This document shows, piece by piece, positions 55,070-64,000 of a DNA stretch of 64,000 bases. The notes below the pieces were generated by a model. That model was not told where the DNA came from and made no database searches. It saw only the letters and a list, made by a program, of their open reading frames with translations. Positions within the stretch are counted from its first letter, which is position 1. Every line of letters starts with the position of its first letter. The stretch covers positions 372,001-436,000 of the forward strand of contig NZ_WEZF01000001.1 of the NCBI RefSeq assembly GCF_009177065.1. The letters are read 5' to 3'. A program made the translations under genes and the position numbers. The stretch is from Tautonia marina (GTDB taxonomy: Bacteria > Planctomycetota > Planctomycetia > Isosphaerales > Isosphaeraceae).

Positions 55070-56044
55070 GTGACCCTCGATCCGCCGTCGCTGCCCAACC
55101 TCGCACCCTTGTTTGATCGCCTGGAAACGCGGGTCGTCGGTCAACGTCCCTTGCTCGATCGGATGGTCATTGCCCTCCTGGCCGGCGGCCATGTGCTCAT
55201 CGAAGGGGTTCCCGGTCTGGCCAAGACCCGCGCCGTTCGGGCCCTGGCCCATGCGCTCGACTTGCCCTTCCGACGCATCCAGTTCACGCCCGACCTCCTC
55301 CCGGCCGACCTGACCGGCACGCAGGTCTACCACCCCCAGACCGGCCGCTTCGACATCAAGCACGGTCCGATCGTCACCAGTGTCCTCCTGGCCGACGAGA
55401 TCAACCGCGCCCCGGCCAAGGTCCAGAGCGCCCTGCTCGAAGCCATGCAGGAGGGGCAGGTCACCATCGGCGACGAGACGATCCGCCTGCCCGACCCCTT
55501 CTTCGTCCTCGCCACCCAGAACCCGATCGAGCAGGAAGGGACCTATCCCTTGCCCGAGGCCCAGCTCGACCGCTTCCTCATGAAGCTCGTGGCCGGCTAT
55601 CCCGACCGAGACGCCGAGCTGGCCATGCTCGACCTGCCCGGCATCACCGACACCCAGACCCCCCTCGACCCCGATCCTCCCATGCTCGGCCCGGCCGAGG
55701 TCCGCGCCCTCCGTGCCGCCACCGGCGCGATCCGGGTCGCCCCGGCCCTGAAGTCGTACATTGTCGACCTGATCCGGGCCACCCGCGATCCCCACGAGTA
55801 CGGCCTCGACCTCGGCCCGCTCATCGAGCTTGGGGCCAGCCCTCGGGCCACCCTCGCCCTGGTCCGCGCCTCCCAGGGGCACGCCCTCATCTCAGGACGC
55901 GACTACGTCACCCCCTTCGACGTCAAGGCCGTCGCTCCCGACGTCCTCCGCCACCGCCTGCTCGTCTCCTACGAGGCCGATGCCGAGGGCCTTTCCCCCG
56001 ACGCCATCCTCCGCCGCGTTCTCGACTCGATTCGCGTCCCCTGA
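55070..56044 (+). CDS. MoxR family AAA+ ATPase (second copy)
   Basis: The protein has 324 residues from GTG 55070; an ATG at 54983 adds a Pro/Arg-rich lead of 29 residues. Walker A is GVPGLAKT and Walker B is LLADEIN, with [19 protein letters not shown] and [19 protein letters not shown] as in the first MoxR. It has no DUF58 or VWA partner beside it in the window. Its partner may be encoded elsewhere or the FHA protein may be involved. Confidence 0.9.
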   Translation: MTLDPPSLPNLAPLFDRLETRVVGQRPLLDRMVIALLAGGHVLIEGVPGLAKTRAVRALAHALDLPFRRIQFTPDLLPADLTGTQVYHPQTGRFDIKHGPIVTSVLLADEINRAPAKVQSALLEAMQEGQVTIGDETIRLPDPFFVLATQNPIEQEGTYPLPEAQLDRFLMKLVAGYPDRDAELAMLDLPGITDTQTPLDPDPPMLGPAEVRALRAATGAIRVAPALKSYIVDLIRATRDPHEYGLDLGPLIELGASPRATLALVRASQGHALISGRDYVTPFDVKAVAPDVLRHRLLVSYEADAEGLSPDAILRRVLDSIRVP

Positions 56045-56142
56045 TCGAATCGCCTGGCCGGTTCCGACCTCTCCCAACCCGCTCTGCCGCTCGCAGGGGA
56101 GTAGCACCGCTTCCATCCTCAACTGACGCGTTGCCCGTGCCG

Positions 56143-56259
56143 TGGGTGGCCCCGGTTGCTCGCCAACCGGGGCGGCGCAGCCGCAAGAGGCGACCTCAGG
56201 CGACCCAGAAACCGCGTGTCGCTCCGCGTCCCCGGTTGGCGAGCAACCGGGGCCACCCA
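56143..56259. repeat. Perfect 30-bp inverted repeat with internal palindromes
   Basis: Arms 56143-56172 and 56230-56259 are exact reverse complements, with a 57-base spacer. Each arm itself forms a hairpin with a 9-bp stem CCCCGGTTG/CAACCGGGG. It sits in the 319-base gap between MoxR (+) and the histidine kinase (-), which are convergent. It looks like a miniature inverted-repeat or REP-type element, and may also act as a strong bidirectional terminator. Confidence 0.8.
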
Positions 56260-56363
56260 AGAAAAACCCGCCATGATTGAGTGGAAGGTCTCGTAGGGTG
56301 GTCGAAGGCCGGGTGAGGGGGGCGATGCGTCCTCGAACCCGGACAGGCATTCAGGAAGTCCCC

Positions 56364-58850
56364 TTAACCGTTGGTCGGCAAGCGCAACCGAAACGTCGCC
56401 CCGCCTCCCGGCGTTTCCTCGACCTCAATCGTCCCGCCGTGGCCGGTGATGATGCTGTGGCTGATCGCCAGCCCCAGGCCCGTTCCCTCACCCACCGGCT
56501 TGGTCGTGAAAAACGGGTCAAACAGCCGAGGCAGATGCTCGGGGGCGATTCCGCCGCCGTTGTCCGCGATCTCGATGACCTGCGAGGAGCCCTCGGCTCG
56601 CAGCCGAATCACGATCCGACCGCCTTCGGGACGGCCCAGATCCTGGATCGACTGGCTCGCGTTGATCAGCAGGTTGAGAATCACCTGCGCAATCTGATTG
56701 GCCACGCAGGGCACGCGGGCCAGGTCTGTCGGCGCATCCACCTCGACCGTGATTTTCGCCTTGCGCAACTGGCCCTGCGCCATCTCCAGGGCCGAGGCCA
56801 CCAGCTCGCCCAGCGGCACCATCTCCTTCGACGGCGGAGCCGTTCGGGCCATGCTCCGCAGGTTCGAGACAATGCTCGCCACCCGCTGCACCCCCTCTCG
56901 GGTCCGGGTGATCAGCCGATCGGTGTTCTTCCGGACGTAGTCCCAGTCCAGATCGGCCTCGACCTCCTCGATCTGGCGGATGGCCTCGGCCTCCATCGCG
57001 GAACGGGCCGCCTCGTAGGTTTCGATCAGGCTGAACACCCCGCGCAGGTCGCGCTCCAGCACCGCCAGGTTGTTGGCCACATACGCCAGGGGGTTATTGA
57101 TCTCGTGCGCCACCCCCGCGCTGAGCAGGCCGATCGACGCCAGCTTCTCGCTCTGGATCAGCATGTCTCGCATCCGCTGGCGTTCGGTCAGATCGCGGAT
57201 CGAGCCGATATACTGCAACTCTTCCCCCTGACCGAACGCATTGAGCGACAGCTCCAGCGGGAACAGTTGCCCCCCCTTGCGCCGCCCTTGCATCTCGACC
57301 GTCCGGCCAACCAGCCGCTCCGCAGGGGCCACGCACGGCTCGCTCTCGCCGCAGTCTCCGGCTTCCGGCAATTCGCCGGGATTAAGCAAGATCAGCGACA
57401 GGGGACGCCCCAGCACCTCCGACGCCTCGAAGCCGAAGGTCCGCTCGGCCGCCGGGTTGAACAGGCTGATTCTCCCGAGACGATCGGCCACAATCACGGC
57501 GTCGAGCGTCGCCTCGGTCAGTTGCCGATAGCGAGCCTCCGATTCGAGCAGCATCCGGTTCTTCTGCGAGAGGATCTCGGCGTTCGTCGCTTGCGCCTCG
57601 GCAAACTTCCGCCGCGTTTCCTCCAGGGTTTTTCGCTCGGTGATGTCGCGGACCACCACCAGCACCGCCGTCTGATCGCCGAGCTGAATCGTCGAGCTGG
57701 TGATCTCGACCGGAATCTCCTGGCCGCTCTTGGCTCGGTGGCGGCCTTCGAACCGCATGTGACCGTCGCGAAGCTGCTGCTCCAGCCGCTCGGAGAACCC
57801 CTCGGCAAACCCCTCGGCGTCGATGTCGAAGGTCGTCAACCGCAACAGCTCGTCTCGGCTGTAGCCGAGCAACCGGCTGGCCGCCGGGTTGGCTTCGAGC
57901 AGCCTTCCCTCGGTGTCGTGCACGAACACCGCGTCTTCAATTCCGTCGAACAACACCTGCGTTCGTTGCCGAGAGGCGACCAGCGCCGCCTCCATCTGCT
58001 TCTGCTCGGTGATGTCCTGCACGGTCGTTCGAATGCCCTGCACCCGACCGTCCGAATCAATCCGCAAGCGTTCGCGGATCATCACGATCAAGGTCCGGCC
58101 ATCCCGCCGCTGATAAATCCGCTCGAACGGCACCAGGAGCCGTCGCCCCGCGATCTTCTCGGCCACGGATTGCCGCGCCAGGTCGCGCTGCGACGGATCG
58201 ACCAGATCGAAGATCGGCCGACCCACCAGCTCCTCGCAGTCGTAGCCGAGCATCTCGCACTCGGCCCGGTTGATGGCCACAATCTGGCCGTCGCAATCAA
58301 TCTCGTGGTAGCCGAACGGGGCCTCGTCGAACAGGTGCCGGAACCGGGATTCCGACTCCCTGAGCGCTCGCTCGGCCTCTTTCTGCTCGCTCAGATCGGT
58401 GATGAACGAGAAAAACGCCATCGGCCGGTCCTCTTCGTCGTAGAGGACATCGGCCACCAGATCGACCGGCACCAGGCGACCGTCGCGCGCCCGGTATTCC
58501 TTCTCGTAGCGGAGCGGACGCCCTTCGGACAGCAAGCGGTTCCGCGCCGCGATCGTCGTCTCGTGCCACCGATCCGAGGTCAGGCCGACGATGGTTCGGC
58601 CGATCAGATCCTCCGGCTCGTAGCCGAGCAGGTCGCAGAACGCCCGGTTGGCCCGCAGCAACGTGCCGGCCAGCTCGATGATGATGAACGGCTGCGCCGA
58701 CCGTTCCAGCAAGGCCAGCGCGAACGGACCAAGGCACCGTGACAGGGCTGCCTCCACCTGTTCACGAGATGGCCAGAGGACCGATTCCGCCGTCACCAGC
58801 TCTGAACCGTCGTGCGGCTGCGGGGTTCCCGTCTGCCCGGCAGACTCCAC
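56364..58850 (-). CDS. PAS-domain sensor histidine kinase
   Basis: The protein has 828 residues and no membrane helix, so it is a soluble sensor. Four PAS repeats lie at about 50-160, 165-290, 295-410 and 437-560, each with the closing DITE/DLTE linker. A coiled-coil linker (KTLEETRRKFAEAQATN) sits between the third and fourth. The phospho-acceptor His582 is in SAGVAHEINNPLAY, and the ATPase domain has NLLINASQSIQD, DNGGGI and GTGLGLAISHSI. No response regulator is adjacent, so the target is unknown. It is convergent with the MoxR gene. Confidence 0.94.
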   Translation of the reverse strand: MESAGQTGTPQPHDGSELVTAESVLWPSREQVEAALSRCLGPFALALLERSAQPFIIIELAGTLLRANRAFCDLLGYEPEDLIGRTIVGLTSDRWHETTIAARNRLLSEGRPLRYEKEYRARDGRLVPVDLVADVLYDEEDRPMAFFSFITDLSEQKEAERALRESESRFRHLFDEAPFGYHEIDCDGQIVAINRAECEMLGYDCEELVGRPIFDLVDPSQRDLARQSVAEKIAGRRLLVPFERIYQRRDGRTLIVMIRERLRIDSDGRVQGIRTTVQDITEQKQMEAALVASRQRTQVLFDGIEDAVFVHDTEGRLLEANPAASRLLGYSRDELLRLTTFDIDAEGFAEGFSERLEQQLRDGHMRFEGRHRAKSGQEIPVEITSSTIQLGDQTAVLVVVRDITERKTLEETRRKFAEAQATNAEILSQKNRMLLESEARYRQLTEATLDAVIVADRLGRISLFNPAAERTFGFEASEVLGRPLSLILLNPGELPEAGDCGESEPCVAPAERLVGRTVEMQGRRKGGQLFPLELSLNAFGQGEELQYIGSIRDLTERQRMRDMLIQSEKLASIGLLSAGVAHEINNPLAYVANNLAVLERDLRGVFSLIETYEAARSAMEAEAIRQIEEVEADLDWDYVRKNTDRLITRTREGVQRVASIVSNLRSMARTAPPSKEMVPLGELVASALEMAQGQLRKAKITVEVDAPTDLARVPCVANQIAQVILNLLINASQSIQDLGRPEGGRIVIRLRAEGSSQVIEIADNGGGIAPEHLPRLFDPFFTTKPVGEGTGLGLAISHSIITGHGGTIEVEETPGGGATFRLRLPTNG

Positions 58851-59251
58851 GGCTCGATCCTCCCTCCGAACCTCCGGCCCTTTGCGCTTCGCTTCGCCCG
58901 GCGCGATCTTGACCGGATCCGCCTCGAAGGACCACCATTGAAGTATACGGACCGCGCCGGTTCATCCTCCATGAAAAACCCGATCCGCGGGCCGATTGTT
59001 CCGCCCCCGAATCCCGCCGTGGGCGTCTGCTTTCCACAGGCGGCTCCGTGAACGGATCGTTGCCCAACGTTTCAGCAGAGTCTCCGCCCGATTCATTGGA
59101 CAAAACGGTACTGCCCTACGCTCCCCGCTCGCTCCCGGAGAGAGGGCCGGGGTGGAGGGGGCCGCGAATCGGGCAGAGGCTCCACCACAATGCAACGCCC
59201 CGTGTTCTTCTTCCGTCCCCCGGTCGAACGCCCCGAGGTCCAACTCCTTCC
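58851..59251. other. Gene-free stretch between the kinase and the 2Fe-2S gene
   Basis: About 400 bases with no supportable gene. The divergent promoters of the kinase and the 2Fe-2S gene must lie here. A degenerate copy of the extragenic GGGCCGGGGTGG repeat is at 59140-59160. Confidence 0.4.
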
Positions 59252-59602
59252 ATGGCCGCGTACTCGCACCATCTGTTCATTTGCGCAAATGTTCGTGATC
59301 CCGGTCATCGCCGTGGCAGTTGCGATCCGACCGGCGACGACGACCTGCGCTCCGCCTTCAAAAAGGCCCTGAAGCGCGCCGGACTCGCCCAGTCGGCCCG
59401 CGCCAACTTTGCCGGTTGCCTCGACCAGTGCGAGCACGGCCCGGTCGTCGTCATCTATCCTCAGGGGATTTGGTACGGTTCCGTGACCGAGGAGGATGTC
59501 CCCCGGATCGTCTCCGAAACGCTGGTCAACGGTCGCATTCTCGACGACCTCGTGATCAGCGACGAGTGCCTGAACAACCCCGACTGCCCCCACCGCTCCT
59601 GA
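59252..59602 (+). CDS. Thioredoxin-like [2Fe-2S] ferredoxin
   Basis: The protein has 116 residues from ATG 59252. Cys11, Cys24, Cys56 and Cys60 (HLFICANVRD, GSCDP, GCLDQCEHG) form the four-cysteine set of thioredoxin-like 2Fe-2S proteins. YPQGIWYGSVTEEDVPRIV is also standard. It is an electron carrier in the cytosol; the partner is not evident. It is followed by panC at 37 bases, on the same strand. Confidence 0.9.
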   Translation: MAAYSHHLFICANVRDPGHRRGSCDPTGDDDLRSAFKKALKRAGLAQSARANFAGCLDQCEHGPVVVIYPQGIWYGSVTEEDVPRIVSETLVNGRILDDLVISDECLNNPDCPHRS

Positions 59603-59639
59603 CCCCGACCCCTCGGGACGAGCCCACCAGACCCCCTCC

Positions 59640-60536
59640 ATGAACACCGCCTCCCCCCCCGTCGTCGTTGCCACCATCGCCGAGTGCCGCCGCCTCGTGG
59701 CCGAGGCTCGCGCCTCGGGCAAGTCGATCGGCTTCGTCCCCACGATGGGAGCCCTGCACGACGGCCACCTTCGCCTCATCGACGCCTGCCGAGCTCATTG
59801 CGATTTCCTCGTGACCTCGATCTTCGTCAACCCCACCCAGTTCGGCCCGAACGAAGACTATCAGCGCTACCCCCGCACCCCCGACGACGACCACCGCCGC
59901 TGCGCCGAGGGGGGCGTTGACCTGATCTTCGAGCCTCCGGTCGCCGAGATGTACCCGAACGGCCCGTCCGCCACCTTCGTCGAGGTGCCGGGCCTCTCGT
60001 CGGTCCTCGAAGGCAAGAGCCGACCGACCCACTTCCGCGGCGTGACGACCGTCGTGGCCAAGCTCTTCGGCATCGTCCAGCCCGACCTGGCCGCCTTCGG
60101 TCGCAAGGACTTCCAGCAACTGGCCGTCATCGCCCGGATGGTCGAGGACCTCAACATGCCCGTCCGCCTGCTGCCGGTCGCCACGCACCGCGAGGCCGAC
60201 GGCCTGGCCATGAGCAGCCGCAACCGCTACCTCTCGGCCGACCAGCGCCGGGCCGCCGTCGTCCTCTCCCGAGCCCTTCAGGCCGCCGCCGAGGCCGTTG
60301 CCTCGGGCGAGCGCTCGGCCGATCGGGTTCGACAGGATCTTGCCCAGGCGATAGAATTGGAGCCGTTGGCCCAACTGGACTACGCCGAAGTCGCCGACGC
60401 CGAGACGCTCGAACCGCTCGACGACCTCGCGGCCGGTCGCCCGGCCGTCGCCCTGGTCGCTGTTCGGTTTGGCGACACCCGGCTCATCGACAACACCCTC
60501 TTGCCGACCGTAACGTCGGAATCTTCATGCAATTGA
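59640..60536 (+). CDS. panC: Pantothenate synthetase
   Basis: The protein has 298 residues. The ATP-binding TMGALHDGH (35-43), DYQRYPRTPDDD, FGRKDFQQLAVI and MSSRNRYL segments are all present. It ligates pantoate and beta-alanine using ATP, as an adenylating enzyme. It overlaps panD by ten bases, so the last two steps (beta-alanine made by PanD, then coupling) are co-expressed. panB is not in the window. Confidence 0.97.
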   Translation: MNTASPPVVVATIAECRRLVAEARASGKSIGFVPTMGALHDGHLRLIDACRAHCDFLVTSIFVNPTQFGPNEDYQRYPRTPDDDHRRCAEGGVDLIFEPPVAEMYPNGPSATFVEVPGLSSVLEGKSRPTHFRGVTTVVAKLFGIVQPDLAAFGRKDFQQLAVIARMVEDLNMPVRLLPVATHREADGLAMSSRNRYLSADQRRAAVVLSRALQAAAEAVASGERSADRVRQDLAQAIELEPLAQLDYAEVADAETLEPLDDLAAGRPAVALVAVRFGDTRLIDNTLLPTVTSESSCN

Positions 60537-60928
60537 AGCTGCTCAAGAGCAAGCTGCACCAGGCCGCCGTCACCGGCTGCGCCTTGCATTATCACGGCAG
60601 CCTGACCCTCGATCCCGAACTGATGGACGCCGTTGGCATCTTGCCGTACGAGTCGATTCTCGTCAGCAACATGGCCACCGGCGATCGGGCCGAGACATAC
60701 GCCATTCCCGGCACTCCCGGTGCCCGGCAGGTCGAGCTGAACGGCTCGATGGCTCGCCTCGGCGCTCCGGGTGACCGTGTGATTGTCATGGCGTTTGCCC
60801 AGCTCGACGCCGACGAGGTCGAGGGCCACCAACCCCGCGTCGTCGCGCTCGACCGCGAGAACCGGATCATCGAGCGGCTCGACGCCCTCTACGTCCCGCT
60901 TGGCCTTCGAGCGGCCGTGGCTCCCTGA
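60527..60928 (+). CDS. panD: Aspartate 1-decarboxylase
   Basis: The protein has 133 residues as an inactive precursor. Self-cleavage occurs between Gly24 and Ser25 in HYHGSLTLD, making the pyruvoyl group. Lys9 and the catalytic LVSNMATGDR region are also visible. It makes beta-alanine for the PanC reaction from its overlapping neighbour. Confidence 0.96.
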   Translation: MQLKLLKSKLHQAAVTGCALHYHGSLTLDPELMDAVGILPYESILVSNMATGDRAETYAIPGTPGARQVELNGSMARLGAPGDRVIVMAFAQLDADEVEGHQPRVVALDRENRIIERLDALYVPLGLRAAVAP

Positions 60929-61027
60929 TCTGATCGTCCGACGCCGGGCGGTGACGATCTTGATTGGTCGCGTCCACCGTTCGGCCAGGTCTTCCCCTCC
61001 CCTCCTCCCCTCAGGACGCCGCCGACC

Positions 61028-61900
61028 ATGTGGCAGGTCCTTTTCGAAATCCCCGGCACCGGATTCCGCGTCCACGGCTTCGGCCTGATGCTGTTTCTGG
61101 CCTTCATCGTGGGGATGAACCTGGCCTCCTGGTTGGCCAAACGCTCCCGGATCGACCCCAACGACGTCTTCGACCTGGCCATCTGGGTCATCGTCGGCGG
61201 CCTGCTCGGTGCCCGAGGCTTCTACGTCGTTCAGCACCGCGAGACGATCAGCACGTTCTGGGATATTTTCAAAATCTGGGAAGGCGGGATCGTCCTCTAC
61301 GGCAGTCTGATTGGCGCGGGGATCGGTTTCACGCTGTTCTGGCGATGGCGGCGCTTTCCGTTCTTGCCGATGCTCGACGTGGTGGCCCCGGCCATTGCCG
61401 TCGGCGTGGCGCTGGGGCGGGTCGGGTGTTTCCTCAACGGTTGCTGTTATGGAGATACGTGTGATCTGCCCTGGGCCGTCCAGTTCCCTGCCGGAACCCT
61501 TCCCTGGCTCGACCAGGTCAGCGGCGGCCTGATCGCCTCCGATGCCCCCCGATCCCTTCCCGTTCACCCGACGCAGTTGTATTCGACCCTCGACGGCCTG
61601 ATTCTAATGGCCTTGCTCCTGGCCTACTTCCCGCTCCGCCGTCGAGACGGCGAGGTCATGGCCCTGCTGCTCGTGACCTACCCGATCACCCGCTTCTTGA
61701 TCGAGCGACTTCGGAACGACGAGGGGGCCATCTTCGCCGGCATGACCATCTCGCAGAACATGAGCATCGTCATCCTGATTGGTGGGCTTGCCTTCTGGGC
61801 CTATCTGCTCGGCCGGCCTCCCGGACGCCTGGTCGATCAGCCCGAACCGACGGCTCCCGCGACCTCGACAACACGCCACTCGCACCGTTCCCGATCCTGA
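61028..61900 (+). CDS. lgt: Prolipoprotein diacylglyceryl transferase
   Basis: The protein has 290 residues with seven membrane helices. The Lgt signature is present as GRVGCFLNGCCYGD, with the N-terminal HGFGLMLFLAFIVG and the later HPTQLYSTLDG. It transfers diacylglycerol from phosphatidylglycerol to the lipobox Cys of prolipoproteins at the cytoplasmic membrane. The start ATG 61028 gives the short periplasmic N-terminus usual for the family. It is followed by an ABC transporter gene. Confidence 0.96.
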   Translation: MWQVLFEIPGTGFRVHGFGLMLFLAFIVGMNLASWLAKRSRIDPNDVFDLAIWVIVGGLLGARGFYVVQHRETISTFWDIFKIWEGGIVLYGSLIGAGIGFTLFWRWRRFPFLPMLDVVAPAIAVGVALGRVGCFLNGCCYGDTCDLPWAVQFPAGTLPWLDQVSGGLIASDAPRSLPVHPTQLYSTLDGLILMALLLAYFPLRRRDGEVMALLLVTYPITRFLIERLRNDEGAIFAGMTISQNMSIVILIGGLAFWAYLLGRPPGRLVDQPEPTAPATSTTRHSHRSRS

Positions 61901-62056
61901 CTCGTGCCGATCCGGCTTCATCGAGCCCGCTGCGCATCCGATACCAAGAAGTGCCCCGTTCATTCCCCTTATCAGCTCGGGGGCAGGGCAGGGCAGAGGA
62001 TGCCGAATCGATCGGTGCTCGGGGGCTGACGGCGCAGCGGAGACGCGAGCGAACTC

Positions 62057-64000
62057 ATGGATCACACGGCGATCAGAGAATCGGCCCTTGAAGCGCTCGA
62101 CGCGATCGCTCAGTCGATGGGCCTCGATCTCGATCTGACCGACGCCATGCGCGCTCTGGCCGAGGCCGAGCGGGCCATTCCCGGCCCCTGGCAAGACACC
62201 TGGGCCGACCGGCTCGAACGGGCCGGGGCCGCGATCGGCCTGCGCATTCAGCGCTCGGACCAGCCGGCCCAGGAGATCCTGACCCGCAGCTACCCCCTGA
62301 CCCCGCTTCTCGCCTACCTCGAACGCGACGACGCCCCGCGCTGGGTCCTGGTCACGGCCTCCGAGGCCGGGCAGGTCCGCTACGCCGTCTTCAACGATCC
62401 AGAGCAGCGCGAACGCCCTCCCAACCGCTGGGCCTCGGCCGAGGAGATCGAGCAGCAGCTCGGACCCGACGCCGATCGCGTTCGGTGGGCCATGGTGCAG
62501 CCGCTCACCCCCCTGGAAGGCATGCGCGGCGGTCGCTTCGAGCGGGAGGTGGCGGTGCCGCTCAAGCCGCTCTCCCGGTTGATTGCCCTGCTCAAGCCCG
62601 AGCGGCAAGATCTGGTCACGATCGTCGTCTTTACCATCGTCATCGCCTTGCTCTCGCTGGCGACTCCGGTGACGGTCGAACGCCTGGTCGTCACCGTTTC
62701 GCTGGGAACAACCTATCAACAGGTTGTCTCGCTCGCGGTGATGCTCTTTCTCGCCTTGCTCGTGTCGATGATCTTCCGGGTCATCGCCTACTACGTCATG
62801 GAGATCATCCAGCGCCGGATTTACGTCCGGATCGTCTCCGACGTCTCCTATCGCCTTCCCCTGGCTCGGCTCGAAGCCTTCGACCGCCGCGACGGGCCCG
62901 AGCTGGTCAATCGGTTCTTCGAGTTCGTCCAGATCCAGAAGCTCACGTCGGTCCTCTTTCTCGACCTGCTCTCACTGATCATCCAGGCGCTGGTCGGCAT
63001 GATCGTGCTGGCCTTCTACCATCCGTTTCTGTTGATCTTCGATGTGGTGCTGATCATCCTCAGCCTCTGGGTCGTGTTCGTCTCGGGCCGAGGGGCGATC
63101 GCCACGGTGCTGGAGGAGTCGCACGAAAAGTACGCCTCGGCGGATTGGCTGGAAGAACTCGCCCGCAACCCGCTGGCCTTTCGCAATCGCGGCGGTCCCG
63201 AACTGGCCCGAGAGCGGGCCGACTCGGTCGCCCGCCACTGGCTCCGGGCGCGTCGCTTCCATTTTCAGATCGTCTTCAATCAGGTCATCAACGCTCACCT
63301 GCTGGCTGTGGCCGCAATCACCGGCATGCTCGCCCTGGGTGGCTGGCTCGTCATGATCGGCGAGATGACGCTCGGCCAGCTCGTGGCCGCCGAGCTGATC
63401 GTCGCCGTCGGCACCAGCTCGTTGATCTCCCTCGCCAAGCACTTCGAGGGCTTCTACGACCTGATGGCGGCGATGCACAAACTCGGATTTCTCACCGACT
63501 TGCCGCTGCATCACGAACAGGGCGAACAGCACCGCGTCGACCCCGCCCGGGGGGCCTCGCTCGTCTTGCACGACGTTTCCTACGACTACCACGACCACCA
63601 CGACCACCACCACGATTCCCACGGCCTCGCCGACCAGGTCCACAACGGCCACCATCACGCCCTCGACGCGATGAACCTGGAGATCGCCTCCGGCGCTCGC
63701 CTTGCCCTGATCGGTCCCGATGCCTCCGGGCGCTCGACCCTCGTCGAGCTGCTGGCCGGCTTGCGCGATCCCTCGACCGGCCGCATCCTCTACGACGGGG
63801 CCGACTACCACGACATCCACCCCCGCCAGCGCCGCGACGAGGTCCAGCTTGTCCGGGAGGTCGAGGTCTTTCACGGATCGCTCGTCGAGAACGTCCGCAT
63901 GGGACGCGAGACCCTCTCGTTCGATGACGTGCAGGAAATCCTCGATCGCGTCGGCCTGCTCCGCGAGCTGGAAGCCTTCCCCCAGGGCATGCAGATTGAG
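62057..64000 (+). CDS. ABC exporter with nonconsensus nucleotide-binding site, 3' end beyond window
   Basis: The open frame starts at ATG 62057 and runs off the window (648 codons seen). The N-terminal about 170 residues resemble the peptidase-like accessory domain of type I secretion exporters, but a catalytic Cys is not seen. Six membrane helices follow (about 195-460), then the nucleotide-binding domain. Walker A reads GPDASGRST with Arg559 in place of the conserved Lys. The Q-loop region (QLVREVEVFHGSLVENV) has Glu where Gln is expected. A His/Asp-rich insert (about 509-534) precedes Walker A. ATPase activity may be low, or Arg may substitute; a partner exporter may lie beyond the window. 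Confidence 0.75.
   Translation, partial: MDHTAIRESALEALDAIAQSMGLDLDLTDAMRALAEAERAIPGPWQDTWADRLERAGAAIGLRIQRSDQPAQEILTRSYPLTPLLAYLERDDAPRWVLVTASEAGQVRYAVFNDPEQRERPPNRWASAEEIEQQLGPDADRVRWAMVQPLTPLEGMRGGRFEREVAVPLKPLSRLIALLKPERQDLVTIVVFTIVIALLSLATPVTVERLVVTVSLGTTYQQVVSLAVMLFLALLVSMIFRVIAYYVMEIIQRRIYVRIVSDVSYRLPLARLEAFDRRDGPELVNRFFEFVQIQKLTSVLFLDLLSLIIQALVGMIVLAFYHPFLLIFDVVLIILSLWVVFVSGRGAIATVLEESHEKYASADWLEELARNPLAFRNRGGPELARERADSVARHWLRARRFHFQIVFNQVINAHLLAVAAITGMLALGGWLVMIGEMTLGQLVAAELIVAVGTSSLISLAKHFEGFYDLMAAMHKLGFLTDLPLHHEQGEQHRVDPARGASLVLHDVSYDYHDHHDHHHDSHGLADQVHNGHHHALDAMNLEIASGARLALIGPDASGRSTLVELLAGLRDPSTGRILYDGADYHDIHPRQRRDEVQLVREVEVFHGSLVENVRMGRETLSFDDVQEILDRVGLLRELEAFPQGMQIE

Noticed and set aside
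53741-55882. A 713-codon open frame on the minus strand
   Set aside because: It is antisense to the FHA and second MoxR genes. Its Gly/Val repeats mirror their Glu/Ala codons.
56277-58742. An 821-codon open frame on the plus strand
   Set aside because: It is antisense to the PAS histidine kinase, is full of His, Gln and Arg, and shows no domain pattern. It is a by-product of GC-rich codon bias.
62485-63927. A 480-codon open frame on the plus strand
   Set aside because: It is Arg/Pro-rich and overlaps the ABC exporter frame, which has membrane helices and nucleotide-binding motifs from 62057 to the window end.

Overview
The window reads as a GC-rich planctomycete chromosome, most likely of the Isosphaeraceae. 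The evidence is a DUF1559 protein, a DUF1580 protein, NPCBM and squalene-cyclase-repeat secreted proteins, a long MoxR/DUF58/VWA operon, a split glycine decarboxylase (gcvPA + gcvPB), and overwhelming G/C at third codon positions. Family assignments come from reading motifs in the translated sequence; no database search was possible.

Layout. 1-2919 (+): end of an MFS transporter, a RidA-family protein, a small unknown, and an SDR oxidoreductase coupled to a SIS-domain protein. 2975-9562 (-): radical SAM ArsS, glutamate decarboxylase, the arsenosugar-associated CMD peroxidase-like protein, a membrane-anchored spermidine-synthase-like protein and a CNNM/CorC-type membrane protein. 10036-10109: tRNA-Val(CAC), which is the attachment site of an integrated element. 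10112-18145: an 8.03-kb integrative element bounded by a 44-bp direct repeat of the tRNA 3' half. It carries a tyrosine integrase, two proteins with related OmpR-like winged-helix tails, a DUF1580/excisionase-like pair, a conserved mobile-element protein, a family A DNA polymerase and a protein with two tandem winged-helix-like repeats. Its codon use differs from the host (Ala GCG, Leu TTG/CTC). It also has repeat-rich noncoding DNA.

18613-24164 (+): a secreted alpha/beta hydrolase, a probable selenoprotein (redoxin domain with in-frame UGA giving a U-x-x-C motif plus an fdhF-like SECIS hairpin), a membrane protein, a DUF1559 protein, an MtfA-like zinc peptidase and a 66-residue protein behind a sigma-54 promoter. 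24185-44313 (-): about 20 kb of co-oriented envelope-linked genes. These are STN/HEAT and NPCBM secreted proteins, coiled-coil and DUF4175-like proteins, two VWA membrane proteins, DUF58, MoxR ATPase, a prenyltransferase-repeat protein, a SIMPL protein and a PQQ-type propeller.

44594-53658 (+): an enolase-superfamily enzyme, then the glycine cleavage system gcvT-gcvH-gcvPA-gcvPB and a LipM/LplA-type lipoylation enzyme. The cluster is interrupted by a PIN toxin, its small partner and an HNH nuclease, and by a Uma2 remnant. 53975-64000: FHA protein, second MoxR ATPase, a multi-PAS histidine kinase (-), a 2Fe-2S thioredoxin-like protein, panC-panD, lgt, and an ABC exporter cut by the window end whose nucleotide-binding site departs from consensus.

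The strongest candidates for follow-up are the selenoprotein at 19669-21090 and the compact PolA-encoding integrative element at 10112-18145.
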